In this document: piece by piece, positions 44,347-52,923 of the stretch
How the letters are laid out: every line of letters begins with the position of its first letter
Numbering within the stretch: the stretch's first letter is position 1
Assembly: GCF_902364025.1 (NCBI RefSeq)
Contig: NZ_CABJCG010000002.1
Location: 124,001 to 188,000 of the forward strand
Source of the DNA: Enterocloster lavalensis
Lineage (GTDB): Bacteria; Bacillota; Clostridia; Lachnospirales; Lachnospiraceae
Direction: 5' to 3'
DNA: 64,000 bases
Position numbers and translations under genes: made by a program
The notes under the pieces: model-generated
Databases searched by the model: none
What the model was told of the DNA's origin: nothing
Seen by the model: only the letters and a program-made list of their open reading frames with translations

Positions 44347-45447
44347 ATGAGGAAAATCGGATTGTCTGAGATTGAGGACATCGCCCTGGGCGCATCCCTG
44401 TTAGGAGCCGGGGGCGGCGGAGACCCCTATGTGGGAAAGCTGGTGGCCATCGGAGCGGTGCGGGAGTGCGGCCCCGTCACCCTGCTGGAGCCGGACGAGG
44501 TGCCGGACGACGCGCTGGTGATGCCCATCGCCATGATGGGCGCGCCCACTATACTGGGTGAGAAAACCATCGGCGAACATGAATACCAGAACCTGTATGA
44601 GATGGTGAGCAAGTTTTTCGGCCGCCAGGTTTACGCCTTTATGCCCATGGAGGCGGGCGGTGTGAACTCCATGCTGCCCATCGCGGCGGCGGCCAGGCTG
44701 GGACTGCCCCTGGTGGACGCGGACGGAATGGGCCGGGCCTTCCCGGAGCTGCAGATGGTGACCTTCACCATGGGCGGCGTGTCCGCCACTCCCATGGCTC
44801 TGGTGGATGAGAAGGGCAACAGCGCCATTTTCAACACCATCACCAACAAGTGGACTGAGGAGCTGGCCCGGGCGGTGACCATGAGCTGCGGCGGTTCCGT
44901 TTCCGTGTCCCTTTACTGCATGGACGGCGCGACCATGAAGCGGTACGGGGTCAGGGACATTGTGACCCGCAGCCAGAAGCTGGGCGAGGCCATCCGCAAG
45001 GTGAAGAGCATCAGCGGCAAAACGCCGGAGGAGGCGTTTCTGGAATACGCCGAAGGGTACCGGCTGTTTAAAGGGAAGATTGTGGACGTGCTGCGGGAGA
45101 CAAAGGGTGCGTTCAACTATGGCAAGGTAGTTTTGGAAGGAATTGGAAGCGACAAGGGGCATCAGGCCAGAATTGTATTCCAGAATGAGAATCTCTGCGC
45201 CCAGGTGGATGACCGGATCGTGGCCACTGTGCCGGATTTGATCTGCCTGGTGGACGCGGAGACCTTTATCCCGGTGACCACGGACGCGCTGAAATACGGA
45301 AAGCGGGTGCTGGCCGTGGGGCTGAAATGCTTTGAGATGTGGCGTTCCGAGGCGGGGCTGGAATTGGTGGGCCCCCGGTATTTCGGGCTGGATACGGATT
45401 ACATACCGTTAGAAGAGCGGGCAAACGGAGGTGAGGCGGATGTATAA
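44347..45447 (+). CDS. DUF917-family protein, putative hydrolase subunit
   Basis: Cytosolic protein of 366 residues of the DUF917 family. Seen are the N-terminal GASLLGAGGGGDPYVGKL and the later METGG-like region MPMEAGGVNSMLPIAAAARLGLPLVDADGMGRAFPELQM. These proteins usually lie beside hydantoinase/oxoprolinase (HyuA) genes, as here, where the next gene overlaps by eight bases. Their reaction is not established. With a PucR regulator upstream, a role in ring-opened purine, hydantoin or amide breakdown is a reasonable inference. AAAGGAG precedes ATG 44347. Confidence 0.85.
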   Translation: MRKIGLSEIEDIALGASLLGAGGGGDPYVGKLVAIGAVRECGPVTLLEPDEVPDDALVMPIAMMGAPTILGEKTIGEHEYQNLYEMVSKFFGRQVYAFMPMEAGGVNSMLPIAAAARLGLPLVDADGMGRAFPELQMVTFTMGGVSATPMALVDEKGNSAIFNTITNKWTEELARAVTMSCGGSVSVSLYCMDGATMKRYGVRDIVTRSQKLGEAIRKVKSISGKTPEEAFLEYAEGYRLFKGKIVDVLRETKGAFNYGKVVLEGIGSDKGHQARIVFQNENLCAQVDDRIVATVPDLICLVDAETFIPVTTDALKYGKRVLAVGLKCFEMWRSEAGLELVGPRYFGLDTDYIPLEERANGGEADV

Positions 45448-46993
45448 GCTGGGAATTGACGTGGGCGGCACCAACACGGACGCCGTCCTGATTGACGGGA
45501 ACCGCCGGGTGGTCGCGGAGGTAAAACACCCAACCACCGGCGATATTTACGACGGCATCGTGGGTGCGGTGCGGGAGGTGCTGGCCCGGGCGGATGTGGA
45601 CCGGTCGGAGATCCGCCAGGCCATGCTGGGAACCACCCAGTGCACCAACGCCATTGTGGAGCGGAAGAACCTGGCTCCCATCGGCATTCTGCGCATCGGC
45701 GCGCCCGCCACACTGGGCATCCCGCCCATGGTGGACTGGGCTGAGGATATCCGCCGGATCGCGGTGGATTACGCCATTGTGGGAGGCGGATTTGAGTACG
45801 ACGGGAAGGAGCTGGCGCCATTTGACCGGGAGGCGGCTGGGAAATTTTTCGAGGGATTGAAGGGAAAGGTGGAGTCCGTAGCCATTTCCTGTGTATTTTC
45901 CACGGTGCGCAACGACCACGAGCTGGAGGCAGCGGCCCTTTGCCGGGAGGTGATGGGGGAGGGCGTTCATGTGTCCATTTCCAGCGAGATCGGCTCCATG
46001 GGCCTGATTGAGCGGGAAAATGCCGCCATCTTAAACGCCGCCCTCTACCAGGTGGCGGACCGGTTTACGGAAGGCTTTGCCCGTTCCCTGGCGGAGGAGG
46101 GCGTGACCAACGCGGGCGTGTATCTGTCCCAGAACGACGGAACCCTGATGACCATGGAATATGCCAGGCGTTATCCCATTCTCACCATCGCCTGCGGCCC
46201 CACCAACTCCATCCGGGGCGCCAGCTATTTAAGCAATTTGTCCAATGCGGTGGTCATCGACGTGGGCGGCACCACCACGGACCTGGGTATGATCCAGAAC
46301 GGCTTCCCCCGGGAGTCCGGCGTGGCGGTCACCATCGGCGGCGTGCGCACCAATTTCCGCATGCCTGACGTGATCTCCATCGGCCTGGGCGGCGGCTCCA
46401 TCGTGCGCAGCCACGCGGACGGCAGCGTCACCGTGGGCCCTGACAGCGTGGGCTACCGCATCGCGGAGAAGGCCCTGGTGTTCGGCGGGGATACCATGAC
46501 GGCCACGGACGTGGCGGTGCGCCTGGGTATGGCAAAGCTCGGCGATCCCTCCCTGGCGGCCGGGATTGACGAGGACGTGGCGTTAAAGGCCATGGAAGCC
46601 ATGCGCGCCATGATCGAGGACAGCATCGACGCCATGAAGGTGTCCGGCGCGGACATTGACGCGGTGCTGGTGGGAGGCGGATCGATCATTGTCCCGGACC
46701 GCCTGGCGGGCACCAAAACCGTGGTGAAGCCCGACCATTTCGGCACGGCCAATGCCATCGGCTCCGCCATCTCCAAGGTGAGCGGCACGCTGGAACAGCT
46801 GATCAATTACGATGAAATTCCGCGGGATGAGGCGTTAGAAAAAGCCCGGGCCGCGGCGGTGGAACTGGCGGTGCAGTCCGGCGCGGTCCGGGAGACGGTT
46901 GAGATTATAGAGGTTGAAGATGTGCCGCTGGCATATTATCCGGGAAATACCAACCGGGTGAAGATTAAGGCGGCGGGGGATTTGGCGGACTAG
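45440..46993 (+). CDS. Hydantoinase/oxoprolinase family protein (HyuA-like)
   Basis: Cytosolic ATP-dependent amidohydrolase-like protein of 517 residues. The actin/ASKHA-like phosphate motifs LGIDVGGTNTDAVLIDG at the N-terminus and VVIDVGGTTTDLGMI near residue 272 mark the HyuA/oxoprolinase A family. It is shorter than the roughly 680-residue full HyuA and has no HyuB partner in the window; the DUF917 protein may act as its partner. ATG 45440 follows GGAGGTGAGG. Likely substrates are cyclic amides such as hydantoins or oxoproline analogues; not proven. Confidence 0.88.
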   Translation: MYKLGIDVGGTNTDAVLIDGNRRVVAEVKHPTTGDIYDGIVGAVREVLARADVDRSEIRQAMLGTTQCTNAIVERKNLAPIGILRIGAPATLGIPPMVDWAEDIRRIAVDYAIVGGGFEYDGKELAPFDREAAGKFFEGLKGKVESVAISCVFSTVRNDHELEAAALCREVMGEGVHVSISSEIGSMGLIERENAAILNAALYQVADRFTEGFARSLAEEGVTNAGVYLSQNDGTLMTMEYARRYPILTIACGPTNSIRGASYLSNLSNAVVIDVGGTTTDLGMIQNGFPRESGVAVTIGGVRTNFRMPDVISIGLGGGSIVRSHADGSVTVGPDSVGYRIAEKALVFGGDTMTATDVAVRLGMAKLGDPSLAAGIDEDVALKAMEAMRAMIEDSIDAMKVSGADIDAVLVGGGSIIVPDRLAGTKTVVKPDHFGTANAIGSAISKVSGTLEQLINYDEIPRDEALEKARAAAVELAVQSGAVRETVEIIEVEDVPLAYYPGNTNRVKIKAAGDLAD

Positions 46994-47066
46994 CGGCGTG
47001 TGAGCGCGCGGCGCGGTGAAGCCGGAAACGCAGCGGTGTCCGGCGGCGTGGAGCGCGGATTAGGAT

Positions 47067-47594
47067 TTAGAAGGATTTCCCGTACCCGTTCAGCCACGCG
47101 CGGTCCTCAAAGGGCATTTTTGCAACGCCGGGGTTCTCCTCGGCGGGGATGCCCAGGGGCATATAGATGGCTACGGTCAGGTCCTGGGGCACGCCCAGAA
47201 GATCGCCCATCTGCCGGGCCTTCTCCCCCTCGATCTGTCCCTCGATCCAGGTGGTGGCGTAGCCCTTATCCACGGCGGCCAGAAGGATATTCTCGGCCGC
47301 CGCCGAGTAGTCGTGGATGTGGTAGGAGTTGCCGCGGTAGGAGACGTGCTCCTTAGTCAGCAGCAGAATCGCCGCGGGCGCGGTCAGGGCCCAGGGCTTG
47401 TCGTAAATCTCCGCCAGCTTGTGAGCCAGCTCGGGATCATTCACCCCGATAAAGCGGGTGGTCTGCTGGTTGCAGCCGGAAGGCGCGGCTACGCCGGCTT
47501 CCAGGATTTCTTTTATGGCCTCGGCGGGAATGGGATCGGGTTTGTAGGGTTTGCGGTAGCTTTTGCGTTCGTGGATTGCATTCATTAATTCCAT
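47067..47594 (-). CDS. Nitroreductase-family flavoprotein
   Basis: Cytosolic FMN-dependent reductase of 175 residues. The N-terminal HERKSYRKPYKPDPIP and EAGVAAPSGCNQQTTRF bind FMN phosphate, and AAAENILLAAVDKGYATTWIEG lies near residue 99. The length fits the short nitroreductases of anaerobes. AAAGGA precedes ATG 47594. It converges with the HyuA gene and is followed upstream by an unrelated, AT-richer gene. The substrate is unknown. Confidence 0.88.
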   Translation of the reverse strand: MELMNAIHERKSYRKPYKPDPIPAEAIKEILEAGVAAPSGCNQQTTRFIGVNDPELAHKLAEIYDKPWALTAPAAILLLTKEHVSYRGNSYHIHDYSAAAENILLAAVDKGYATTWIEGQIEGEKARQMGDLLGVPQDLTVAIYMPLGIPAEENPGVAKMPFEDRAWLNGYGKSF

Positions 47595-47642
47595 GAGATC
47601 AGGTCCTTTCTGAAGTTGAGAGTTATTACAGCATGGGGTAAT

Positions 47643-48944
47643 TTATCTTTTAATATATTTCGTGTTCTTTCCGGTTCCTTCCTGTGAAATCAAATATTTT
47701 TCAATCATTTGTTTCAAAATACGATTAGCAGTTGACTGGCTGACGCCAAGTAAGCGATCCACATCGCTCCGCACAATGGATTCCCTGGTGGCAAGGAGAC
47801 TGAGAACACGTTTTTCATCTTCTGTTGGCGGTTCGTAGACCGGAACAGGTTTGGATAAGAAATTGAGATTCGGCAGGATAATCTTAAAGGCGTTGTTGGT
47901 TACCTGGATTTTAGGCTCTAAATCGGTCCCTGCGTATGCCTTGATGATTTTGGGCATTCCGGTACCGTATGCTTCAATCAGCTGCAGACGATAGAAGATG
48001 GCTGCCAACTTGGGGTTTCTGCATACAGAAAGGCCAAGCATAATATCTTCCAGAGCAATGCCGGCAGGAAGTCCGCCAACAGAAACAAATTCAATACGGT
48101 CATCATAGACGCTGATCAATGTACTGGCAATGAAAGAGTAATCTCTGTGAACCAAAGAATTGAGCAGTGCTTCCCTGAGCGCTTCTTCAGGATAATCACG
48201 GGTATCTCTGCGATATAATCCTTCAAATGTGGCTTTTGTCTGATTCCGCATATCGAGATAAGCGTACATTTCCTCCATCTGCTGGAACAGGGAACCGCCA
48301 AATTCCCGTCTGTCCTGAAATGTTGTTTTATCTGTTCCTGAAAAAGCCGCGGCTTTTATGGTATGACTGCACTGGTCAGAAAGAAGCAGCGCTACATTAG
48401 AATATATACCATCCTGCGATACCATGCCAAGTGTCTGCATTTTGGCAGCGTCAAACGGCACGTTACGTTTCTTGAATTGTTCCTCAGCGGCTTTGAAAGT
48501 GAGCTGCTGTTCTAAAGAACGCATTGTTTCAAAACTATCTCCATCTGTTTCCTTAATCATTCTGCGTATTGCGGTGTCTGTGGCAGGGTCGGTTGATGTG
48601 CCGTTGCGGACATAGACGCCACTTGGTTTTAAACCTTTGCTGCCAAGATAATACGGACGATCGGTTCCCTTCTGAACAGTTACCGCAATAATGTTTTTTC
48701 CTTCAACGCAGAGTGTTTCATAGCGGACGAACATCGTTACATCCGGTTTGATGGAGTCACGAATCATGTTGCTCAGCTGCAAAGTTGACTGATCGGCATC
48801 CGCTACGCCTATCACATTTCCGCTGTCCTCTAGGCCGACATATAATGTGCCGCCCCGTGAATTGGCAAAGGCAATAATCTCCTTGCAAATGTCACTGATC
48901 AACTGGGATTTCAATTCTACAGTGGCGCTTTCGGTGAATGTCAT
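47643..48944 (-). CDS. AlbA_2-domain ATP-binding transcriptional regulator
   Basis: Cytosolic protein of 433 residues. The N-terminal AlbA_2 (Schlafen-like) domain (about 5-125) shows ESATVELKSQLISDICKEIIAFANSRGG and YVGLEDSGNVIGV. A central GHKL-type ATP-binding region contains ALREALLNSLVHRDYS near residue 258, and a C-terminal winged helix shows DRLLGVSQSTANRILKQM near 400. The family is widespread and often sits on mobile or accessory DNA; roles in regulation and defence have been proposed. By eye its composition is clearly AT-richer than its neighbours, and it abuts two tRNA genes, suggesting acquisition. Confidence 0.85.
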   Translation of the reverse strand: MTFTESATVELKSQLISDICKEIIAFANSRGGTLYVGLEDSGNVIGVADADQSTLQLSNMIRDSIKPDVTMFVRYETLCVEGKNIIAVTVQKGTDRPYYLGSKGLKPSGVYVRNGTSTDPATDTAIRRMIKETDGDSFETMRSLEQQLTFKAAEEQFKKRNVPFDAAKMQTLGMVSQDGIYSNVALLLSDQCSHTIKAAAFSGTDKTTFQDRREFGGSLFQQMEEMYAYLDMRNQTKATFEGLYRRDTRDYPEEALREALLNSLVHRDYSFIASTLISVYDDRIEFVSVGGLPAGIALEDIMLGLSVCRNPKLAAIFYRLQLIEAYGTGMPKIIKAYAGTDLEPKIQVTNNAFKIILPNLNFLSKPVPVYEPPTEDEKRVLSLLATRESIVRSDVDRLLGVSQSTANRILKQMIEKYLISQEGTGKNTKYIKR

Positions 48945-49131
48945 AAGGCACCTCCAGTGGTTCTTCTAATTATGATTATATTCATTCTTGTCATTCTTGT
49001 CAAATACTATTCATAAAATGGTGAGAAGAATGATGAGAACCGCAGAGTATTAGAATTTTAGAACAGGATTTTCCTAAAAGAAAGCAAAAATCCTGTGTGC
49101 TTTTGCACTCTATAGACGAATATCACGACAT

Positions 49132-49172
49132 AAAAAATGGACAAACCCACTTAGTCAACAGGGTTTGTCCAT
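49132..49172 (-). terminator. Terminator of the tRNA transcript
   Basis: ATGGACAAACCC (49137-49148) pairs exactly with GGGTTTGTCCAT (49161-49172); on the minus strand the stem is followed by six T. It ends the Tyr-Leu tRNA unit. Confidence 0.88.
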
Positions 49173-49190
49173 ACACAATATAGAACGAAA

Positions 49191-49274
49191 TGCGGGTAGC
49201 CGGACTTGAACCGGCACGGAGTCGCCTCCGAGGGATTTTAAGTCCCTTGTGTCTGCCTATTCCACCATACCCGC
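49191..49274 (-). tRNA. tRNA-Leu (anticodon TAA)
   Basis: An 84-base cloverleaf on the minus strand starting GCGGGTATGGTGG and ending GGCTACCCGC plus discriminator A. The acceptor stem GCGGGTA/TACCCGC is perfect, the T-loop GGTTCAAGTCC is present, and the long variable arm expected of leucine tRNA is there. The anticodon TAA reads within ACTTAAAAT. The 3' CCA is not encoded. Confidence 0.95.
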
Positions 49275-49353
49275 AATGCACGTGCCACGGCTGAAAACGA
49301 GGACCTTTAATACGCTCTGCGCTGATGTCCTTAAGCTATAACTGACACGCTAA

Positions 49354-49435
49354 TGGGCGGAGGTGGATTCGAACCACCGAAGCAATTTGCAGCAGATTTA
49401 CAGTCTGTCCCCTTTGGCCACTCGGGAATCCGCCC
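49354..49435 (-). tRNA. tRNA-Tyr (anticodon GTA)
   Basis: An 82-base cloverleaf on the minus strand starting GGGCGGATTCCCGAG and ending CCACCTCCGCCC plus discriminator A. The acceptor stem GGGCGGA/TCCGCCC is perfect, the T-loop GGTTCGAATCC is present, and the class II long variable arm fits bacterial tRNA-Tyr. The anticodon GTA reads in ACTGTAAATC. It lies 79 bases upstream of tRNA-Leu on the same strand, so they are probably co-transcribed. No CCA is encoded. Confidence 0.95.
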
Positions 49436-49556
49436 ATTTACTGGATAAGCAGTGATAATAATACCACATGCAGGCCAAAAAATCAAGGGTTTTGAAAAGA
49501 ATATTAGCCGGATTCCCCCGGAATGTGGCCGTTAAGTCGGCTTACTTTCCTGGCCG

Positions 49557-49595
49557 AAAAAGACCGCCCTGCGTTTCGCGGCAGGACGGCCTTTT
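49557..49595 (-). terminator. Terminator of the P-type ATPase gene
   Basis: ACCGCCCTGC near 49563 pairs with GCAGGACGGC near 49581, with A-rich and T-rich flanks on the two sides. It lies about 20 bases after the stop codon. Confidence 0.8.
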
Positions 49596-49615
49596 CCGGT
49601 TGAGTAGGAGTGCAT

Positions 49616-52264
49616 CTATTTCCCCAGCTTACGCTGGAAGAATTTCACAATCTCCATGATCGGGATGATGAGTACCGCCAGTCCCAGGGCGACCGCATAC
49701 TCGTTTAAGTCAATGGGAGTAAACTCAAAGGCGGCGGCCAGGAACGGCACTTCAATCACAGCGGTGGTCAGTATTAGGGATACGACCATGGCTCCGAACA
49801 GGAAATGATTGTGCGTGGTCATTTTGAACAGGGAGCCGCGGCGACTTCTCATGTTCAGGGAGTGGAAGATTTCAACCATGGACAGGGTGAGGAAGGCCAT
49901 GGTGGTTCCATCCGGGCTGTTGACGAATTCCCATACACCGCTCTCGATGTAGTGGCCCAACAGGTAGGACACCATCACCAGGACGGTGACGATTGCGCCC
50001 TGGAAGAACACGTCGAAGCCCATGCCGCCCGCAAAGATTCCCTCCTTGGGATCTCTGGGAGCGCGCTTCATGATGTCGGGCTCGCTCTGCTCCAGCCCCA
50101 GCGCCAGGGCCGGGAAGCAGTCGGTGATCAGGTTGATCCAGAGCAGGTGCACCGGCTCCAGAATGGTGAAGCCGATCAGGGTTGCGAAGAAGATTGCCAG
50201 CACCTCCGCCAGGTTGGAGGCCAGCAGGAACTGGATGGCCTTGCGGATATTGGCGTAGATCCGGCGCCCCTCCTCCACGGCTGAGACGATAGTGGCGAAG
50301 TTGTCGTCCGCCAGCACCATGTCCGCCACGTTCTTGGTCACGTCGGTGCCGGTGATGCCCATTCCCACGCCGATGTCCGCGCTCTTGATGGAGGGGGCGT
50401 CGTTGACGCCGTCGCCGGTCATGGCGGTGATTTTACCTTTGGACTTCCAACCGGTGACGATGCGCACCTTGTGTTCAGGCTGCACTCTGGCGTAAACGCC
50501 GTAGTGCTCGATGTTCCGGTTGAATTCCTCGTCGCCCATGTCGTTTAGCTGGGCGCCGGTGATGGCCTGGGAGGCGTCGGTGATGATTCCAAGCTCCATG
50601 GCGATGGCCACGGCCGTGTCCTTGTGGTCGCCGGTGATCATAATGGGACGGATTCCAGCCTGGCGGCATTCCACGATAGCGGCTTTCACCTCCGGGCGCA
50701 CCGGATCGATCATGCCGGACAAGCCCAGGTAGATGAGATCCTGCTCCAGGAATTCAGGATCGGAGTTCTCGGGCAGCGCGTTCCAATCGCGTTTGGCGGC
50801 GCAGAGCACCCGAAGCGCCCGGTCTGCCATGGATTTGTTGCTCTTTAAAATGGCTGCGCGGATCTCGTCGGTCATGGGAACGGCCTGGCCGCCCTCCATC
50901 ACCCTGGTACAGCGCTTTAACACCTCGTCGGGCGCGCCCTTGGTGAACTGGACGATCTGTCCGCCCTCCGTCTGGTGGACGGTGGACATCATCTTTCGCA
51001 TGGAGTCGAAGGGAGCTTCCGCCACACGCACATAGCGGGCCTTCAAGTCGTTTTTGGCCATTCCGTGCTTGTAGGCGTCGTTGACCAACGCGCACTCCGT
51101 GGGCTCGCCAACGGCGTCGTGGCTGTCCGGATCCAGCTCCGCGTCGGAGCAAAGGGCCATAGCCAGGACCAGAGCTTCCTCATCCCCGGCCACGTGGTCC
51201 ACCACGGTCATTTTATTCTGGGTCAGGGTTCCTGTTTTATCGGAACAAATAATCTGGGTACATCCCAGGGTTTCCACAGCGGTCAGCTTGCGGATAATGG
51301 CGTTGCGCTTGGACATGTTGGTCACGCCGATGGAGAGCACGATGGTCACCACGGCCGCCAGACCCTCGGGAATGGCCGCAACGGCCAGGGAGACGGCTAC
51401 CATGAAGGTGCTTAAAATCGTATCGCCGGTGATTCCCTCAGGGGTCATATTGGCCCGGAACAGGCCTACGGCAAAGATCACCGCACAGATTCCCACCACC
51501 AGCACGGTGAGGATTTTACTCAGCTGGTTCAGCTTAATCTGCAGAGGAGTTTCCTCGTCCTTAGCTTGGGAGAGAGCGTCCGCGATCTTACCCATCTCCG
51601 TGTTCATGCCGGTTCCGGTGATCACGGCTTTGCCGCGGCCATATACCACGGTGGAGCCCATGTAGATCATATTCTTGCGGTCGCCCAAGGGAACGTCCTT
51701 CTCGCCTTCCAGGTTCAGCAGGCTGACGATTTTATTGACCGGAACGGACTCGCCGGTGAGGGCCGCTTCCTCGATCTTCATGCTGGCGCACTCGATGATC
51801 CGGCCGTCGGCGGGAACCGAGTCGCCCGCTTCCAGCACCACCACGTCGCCGGGCACCAGGTCTTCGCTCTTTAAGGTGACGATTTTGCCGTCCCGCAGGA
51901 CCTTGCTGGTAGCGGCGGCGATTTCCTGCAGGGCCGCGATGGCGGCTTCCGCCTTGCTCTCCTGCACCACGCCCAGCACGGCGTTGATGATAACCACAAA
52001 CATGATAATGATGACGTCGGCGAAGGATTCCCCCTCATAGAACGCGGTGATGCCGGAGATCACGGCGGCGACGATCAGAATAATGATCATGGGATCCGCC
52101 AGCTCTTCCAAAAAGCGTTTGACCAGGGAAGTTTTCTTTCCTTCCTTCAGCTTGTTCCGGCCAAATTTTTCCAGCCGGCCCGCGGCGTCCCCGCTGGTGA
52201 GGCCTTCCGGAGATGAGTTTTGCTCCTTCAGCACGTCCTCAACACTGGTTAAGTACTCTTTCAC
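49616..52264 (-). CDS. P-type cation-translocating ATPase (Ca2+/Mn2+ type)
   Basis: Membrane P2-type ATPase of 882 residues. A cytoplasmic N-terminal cation-ATPase domain precedes two helices. The A domain holds LTGESVPV, the phosphorylation site CSDKTGTLTQNKM is near residue 343, TGDGVNDAPSIKSADIGVGMG marks the hinge, and six C-terminal helices follow. Such SERCA-like pumps export calcium or manganese. GTG 52264 follows GGAGGAG. The leader carries two yybP-ykoY manganese riboswitches, which in other bacteria control Mn2+ exporters including P-type ATPases (for example YoaB of Lactococcus), so manganese export is the favoured role. Confidence 0.92.
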   Translation of the reverse strand: MKEYLTSVEDVLKEQNSSPEGLTSGDAAGRLEKFGRNKLKEGKKTSLVKRFLEELADPMIIILIVAAVISGITAFYEGESFADVIIIMFVVIINAVLGVVQESKAEAAIAALQEIAAATSKVLRDGKIVTLKSEDLVPGDVVVLEAGDSVPADGRIIECASMKIEEAALTGESVPVNKIVSLLNLEGEKDVPLGDRKNMIYMGSTVVYGRGKAVITGTGMNTEMGKIADALSQAKDEETPLQIKLNQLSKILTVLVVGICAVIFAVGLFRANMTPEGITGDTILSTFMVAVSLAVAAIPEGLAAVVTIVLSIGVTNMSKRNAIIRKLTAVETLGCTQIICSDKTGTLTQNKMTVVDHVAGDEEALVLAMALCSDAELDPDSHDAVGEPTECALVNDAYKHGMAKNDLKARYVRVAEAPFDSMRKMMSTVHQTEGGQIVQFTKGAPDEVLKRCTRVMEGGQAVPMTDEIRAAILKSNKSMADRALRVLCAAKRDWNALPENSDPEFLEQDLIYLGLSGMIDPVRPEVKAAIVECRQAGIRPIMITGDHKDTAVAIAMELGIITDASQAITGAQLNDMGDEEFNRNIEHYGVYARVQPEHKVRIVTGWKSKGKITAMTGDGVNDAPSIKSADIGVGMGITGTDVTKNVADMVLADDNFATIVSAVEEGRRIYANIRKAIQFLLASNLAEVLAIFFATLIGFTILEPVHLLWINLITDCFPALALGLEQSEPDIMKRAPRDPKEGIFAGGMGFDVFFQGAIVTVLVMVSYLLGHYIESGVWEFVNSPDGTTMAFLTLSMVEIFHSLNMRSRRGSLFKMTTHNHFLFGAMVVSLILTTAVIEVPFLAAAFEFTPIDLNEYAVALGLAVLIIPIMEIVKFFQRKLGK

Positions 52265-52310
52265 GTTTTGCTCCTCCTTTAAACTGTGGGTGAAAAAAAA
52301 TGATAAATTT

Positions 52311-52410
52311 GTAACTGTTCAGTAGATCTGCGCGCTTGCTGCGCTGACTGTATGAAAATCTAAGCCTGCGGGCAAAAATCCCTCATATTTGTGAAGGTAC
52401 TGAACAGATA
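52311..52410. repeat. Palindromic element with GTAACTGTTCAG end, copy E
   Basis: GTAACTGTTCAGTA (52311-52324) and the inverted TACTGAACAGAT (about 52398-52409) flank about 75 bases containing GCGCGCTTGCTGCGC. It lies between the second manganese riboswitch terminator and the ATPase start. The ends match copies A-D; the inside is different. Confidence 0.6.
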
Positions 52411-52421
52411 TATAAATTTAT

Positions 52422-52469
52422 AAAAAAGACCCATACACAGCTATGTTAAACAAACCTGCATATGAGTCT
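52422..52469 (-). terminator. Terminator of the proximal manganese riboswitch
   Basis: On the minus strand AGACTCATATGCAG pairs with CTGTGTATGGGTCT and six T follow (AAAAAA at 52422-52427 on the plus strand). The 5' arm uses the conserved GAGACT end of the aptamer, so aptamer folding should prevent termination. Confidence 0.8.
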
Positions 52470-52560
52470 CATTCTCTACAGATAAGCCAGACCGCCGTGC
52501 AGCTGCCATTATGTTGACTTACCTCGCATGCTATTATAGTATGCGGAATTACTCCCTCAT
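52450..52560 (-). ncRNA. yybP-ykoY manganese riboswitch, ATPase-proximal
   Basis: On the minus strand the aptamer opens with GAGGGAGTAATTCCGCATAC, contains GTAAGTCAACATAATGG, then GGTCTGGCTTATC and closes with GAATGAGACTCATATGCAGG. GGGAGTA, GTCAACAT, CTGGCTT and GAGACT occur in the order of the yybP-ykoY family. It lies upstream of a P-type cation ATPase, a known target class. Confidence 0.85.
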
Positions 52561-52669
52561 TTATTCCCGGACGGCGCAGCGTAAAACGAACGGTTCGACA
52601 GCAGCGGCCGCAGCCGGAAATAGGAAATTTTCAAGGAAATTCGTTTCGGGAGGAACGGCCCGGGACAAT

Positions 52670-52720
52670 AAAAAAAGACTCCCCCCGGCCACTTCTTCCA
52701 AGAAACGGACAGGTAAGTCT
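52670..52720 (-). terminator. Terminator of the distal manganese riboswitch
   Basis: On the minus strand AGACTTACCTGTCC pairs with GGCCGGGGGGAGTCT through an imperfect stem, and seven T follow. As in the proximal copy, the arm overlaps the GAGACT end of the aptamer. Confidence 0.75.
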
Positions 52721-52812
52721 CGTCATTTAAAACCAAGCCAGGGAACCGAACTCTACGAGTGATTCCAGTGATGTTGACTTCGCCACGCACCGCTGCGCCG
52801 ACTACTCCCTTA
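52705..52812 (-). ncRNA. yybP-ykoY manganese riboswitch, distal
   Basis: On the minus strand it starts AAGGGAGTAGTCGGCGCAGC, contains GAAGTCAACATCACTGG and TTCCCTGGCTTGG, and closes with GACGAGACTTACC. The four conserved blocks match the proximal copy, while connecting stems differ, so this is a separate full aptamer rather than a recent exact duplication. Confidence 0.87.
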
Positions 52813-52822
52813 CAATAGAATA

Positions 52823-52851
52823 AGACTAGCACGATTTGGAAATACTGTCAA
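52823..52851 (-). promoter_or_regulatory. Promoter of the manganese riboswitch-ATPase transcript
   Basis: On the minus strand TTGACA (52846-52851), 17 bases, TAGTCT (52823-52828), just before the distal aptamer. It is back to back with the promoter at 52895. Confidence 0.75.
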
Positions 52852-52894
52852 GAATTTTTGTTGTTAAGATTTCGCCAAAAAATAAAAAGCGGTA

Positions 52895-52923
52895 TTGACA
52901 ATTAAATAACGAAGTGTTATATT
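52895..52923 (+). promoter_or_regulatory. Promoter of the permease-reductase operon
   Basis: TTGACA (52895-52900), 17 bases, TATATT (52918-52923). The leader of about 165 bases contains the 12-base direct repeat AAGTTTGTTTAA at 52956-52967 and 53057-53068, and the hairpin TTGGCAAAAT..TTTTGCCAA near 53034-53058. These are candidate regulator sites. Confidence 0.82.

Noticed and set aside
49191..49435. Integration site with integrase at the tRNA pair
   Set aside because: No integrase gene and no duplicated tRNA 3' end were found on either side.
52511..52762. Small plus-strand open frame of about 80 codons between the ATPase and the permease operon
   Set aside because: It lies across the two manganese riboswitches, which have strong conserved blocks on the minus strand, and it has no convincing ribosome site.
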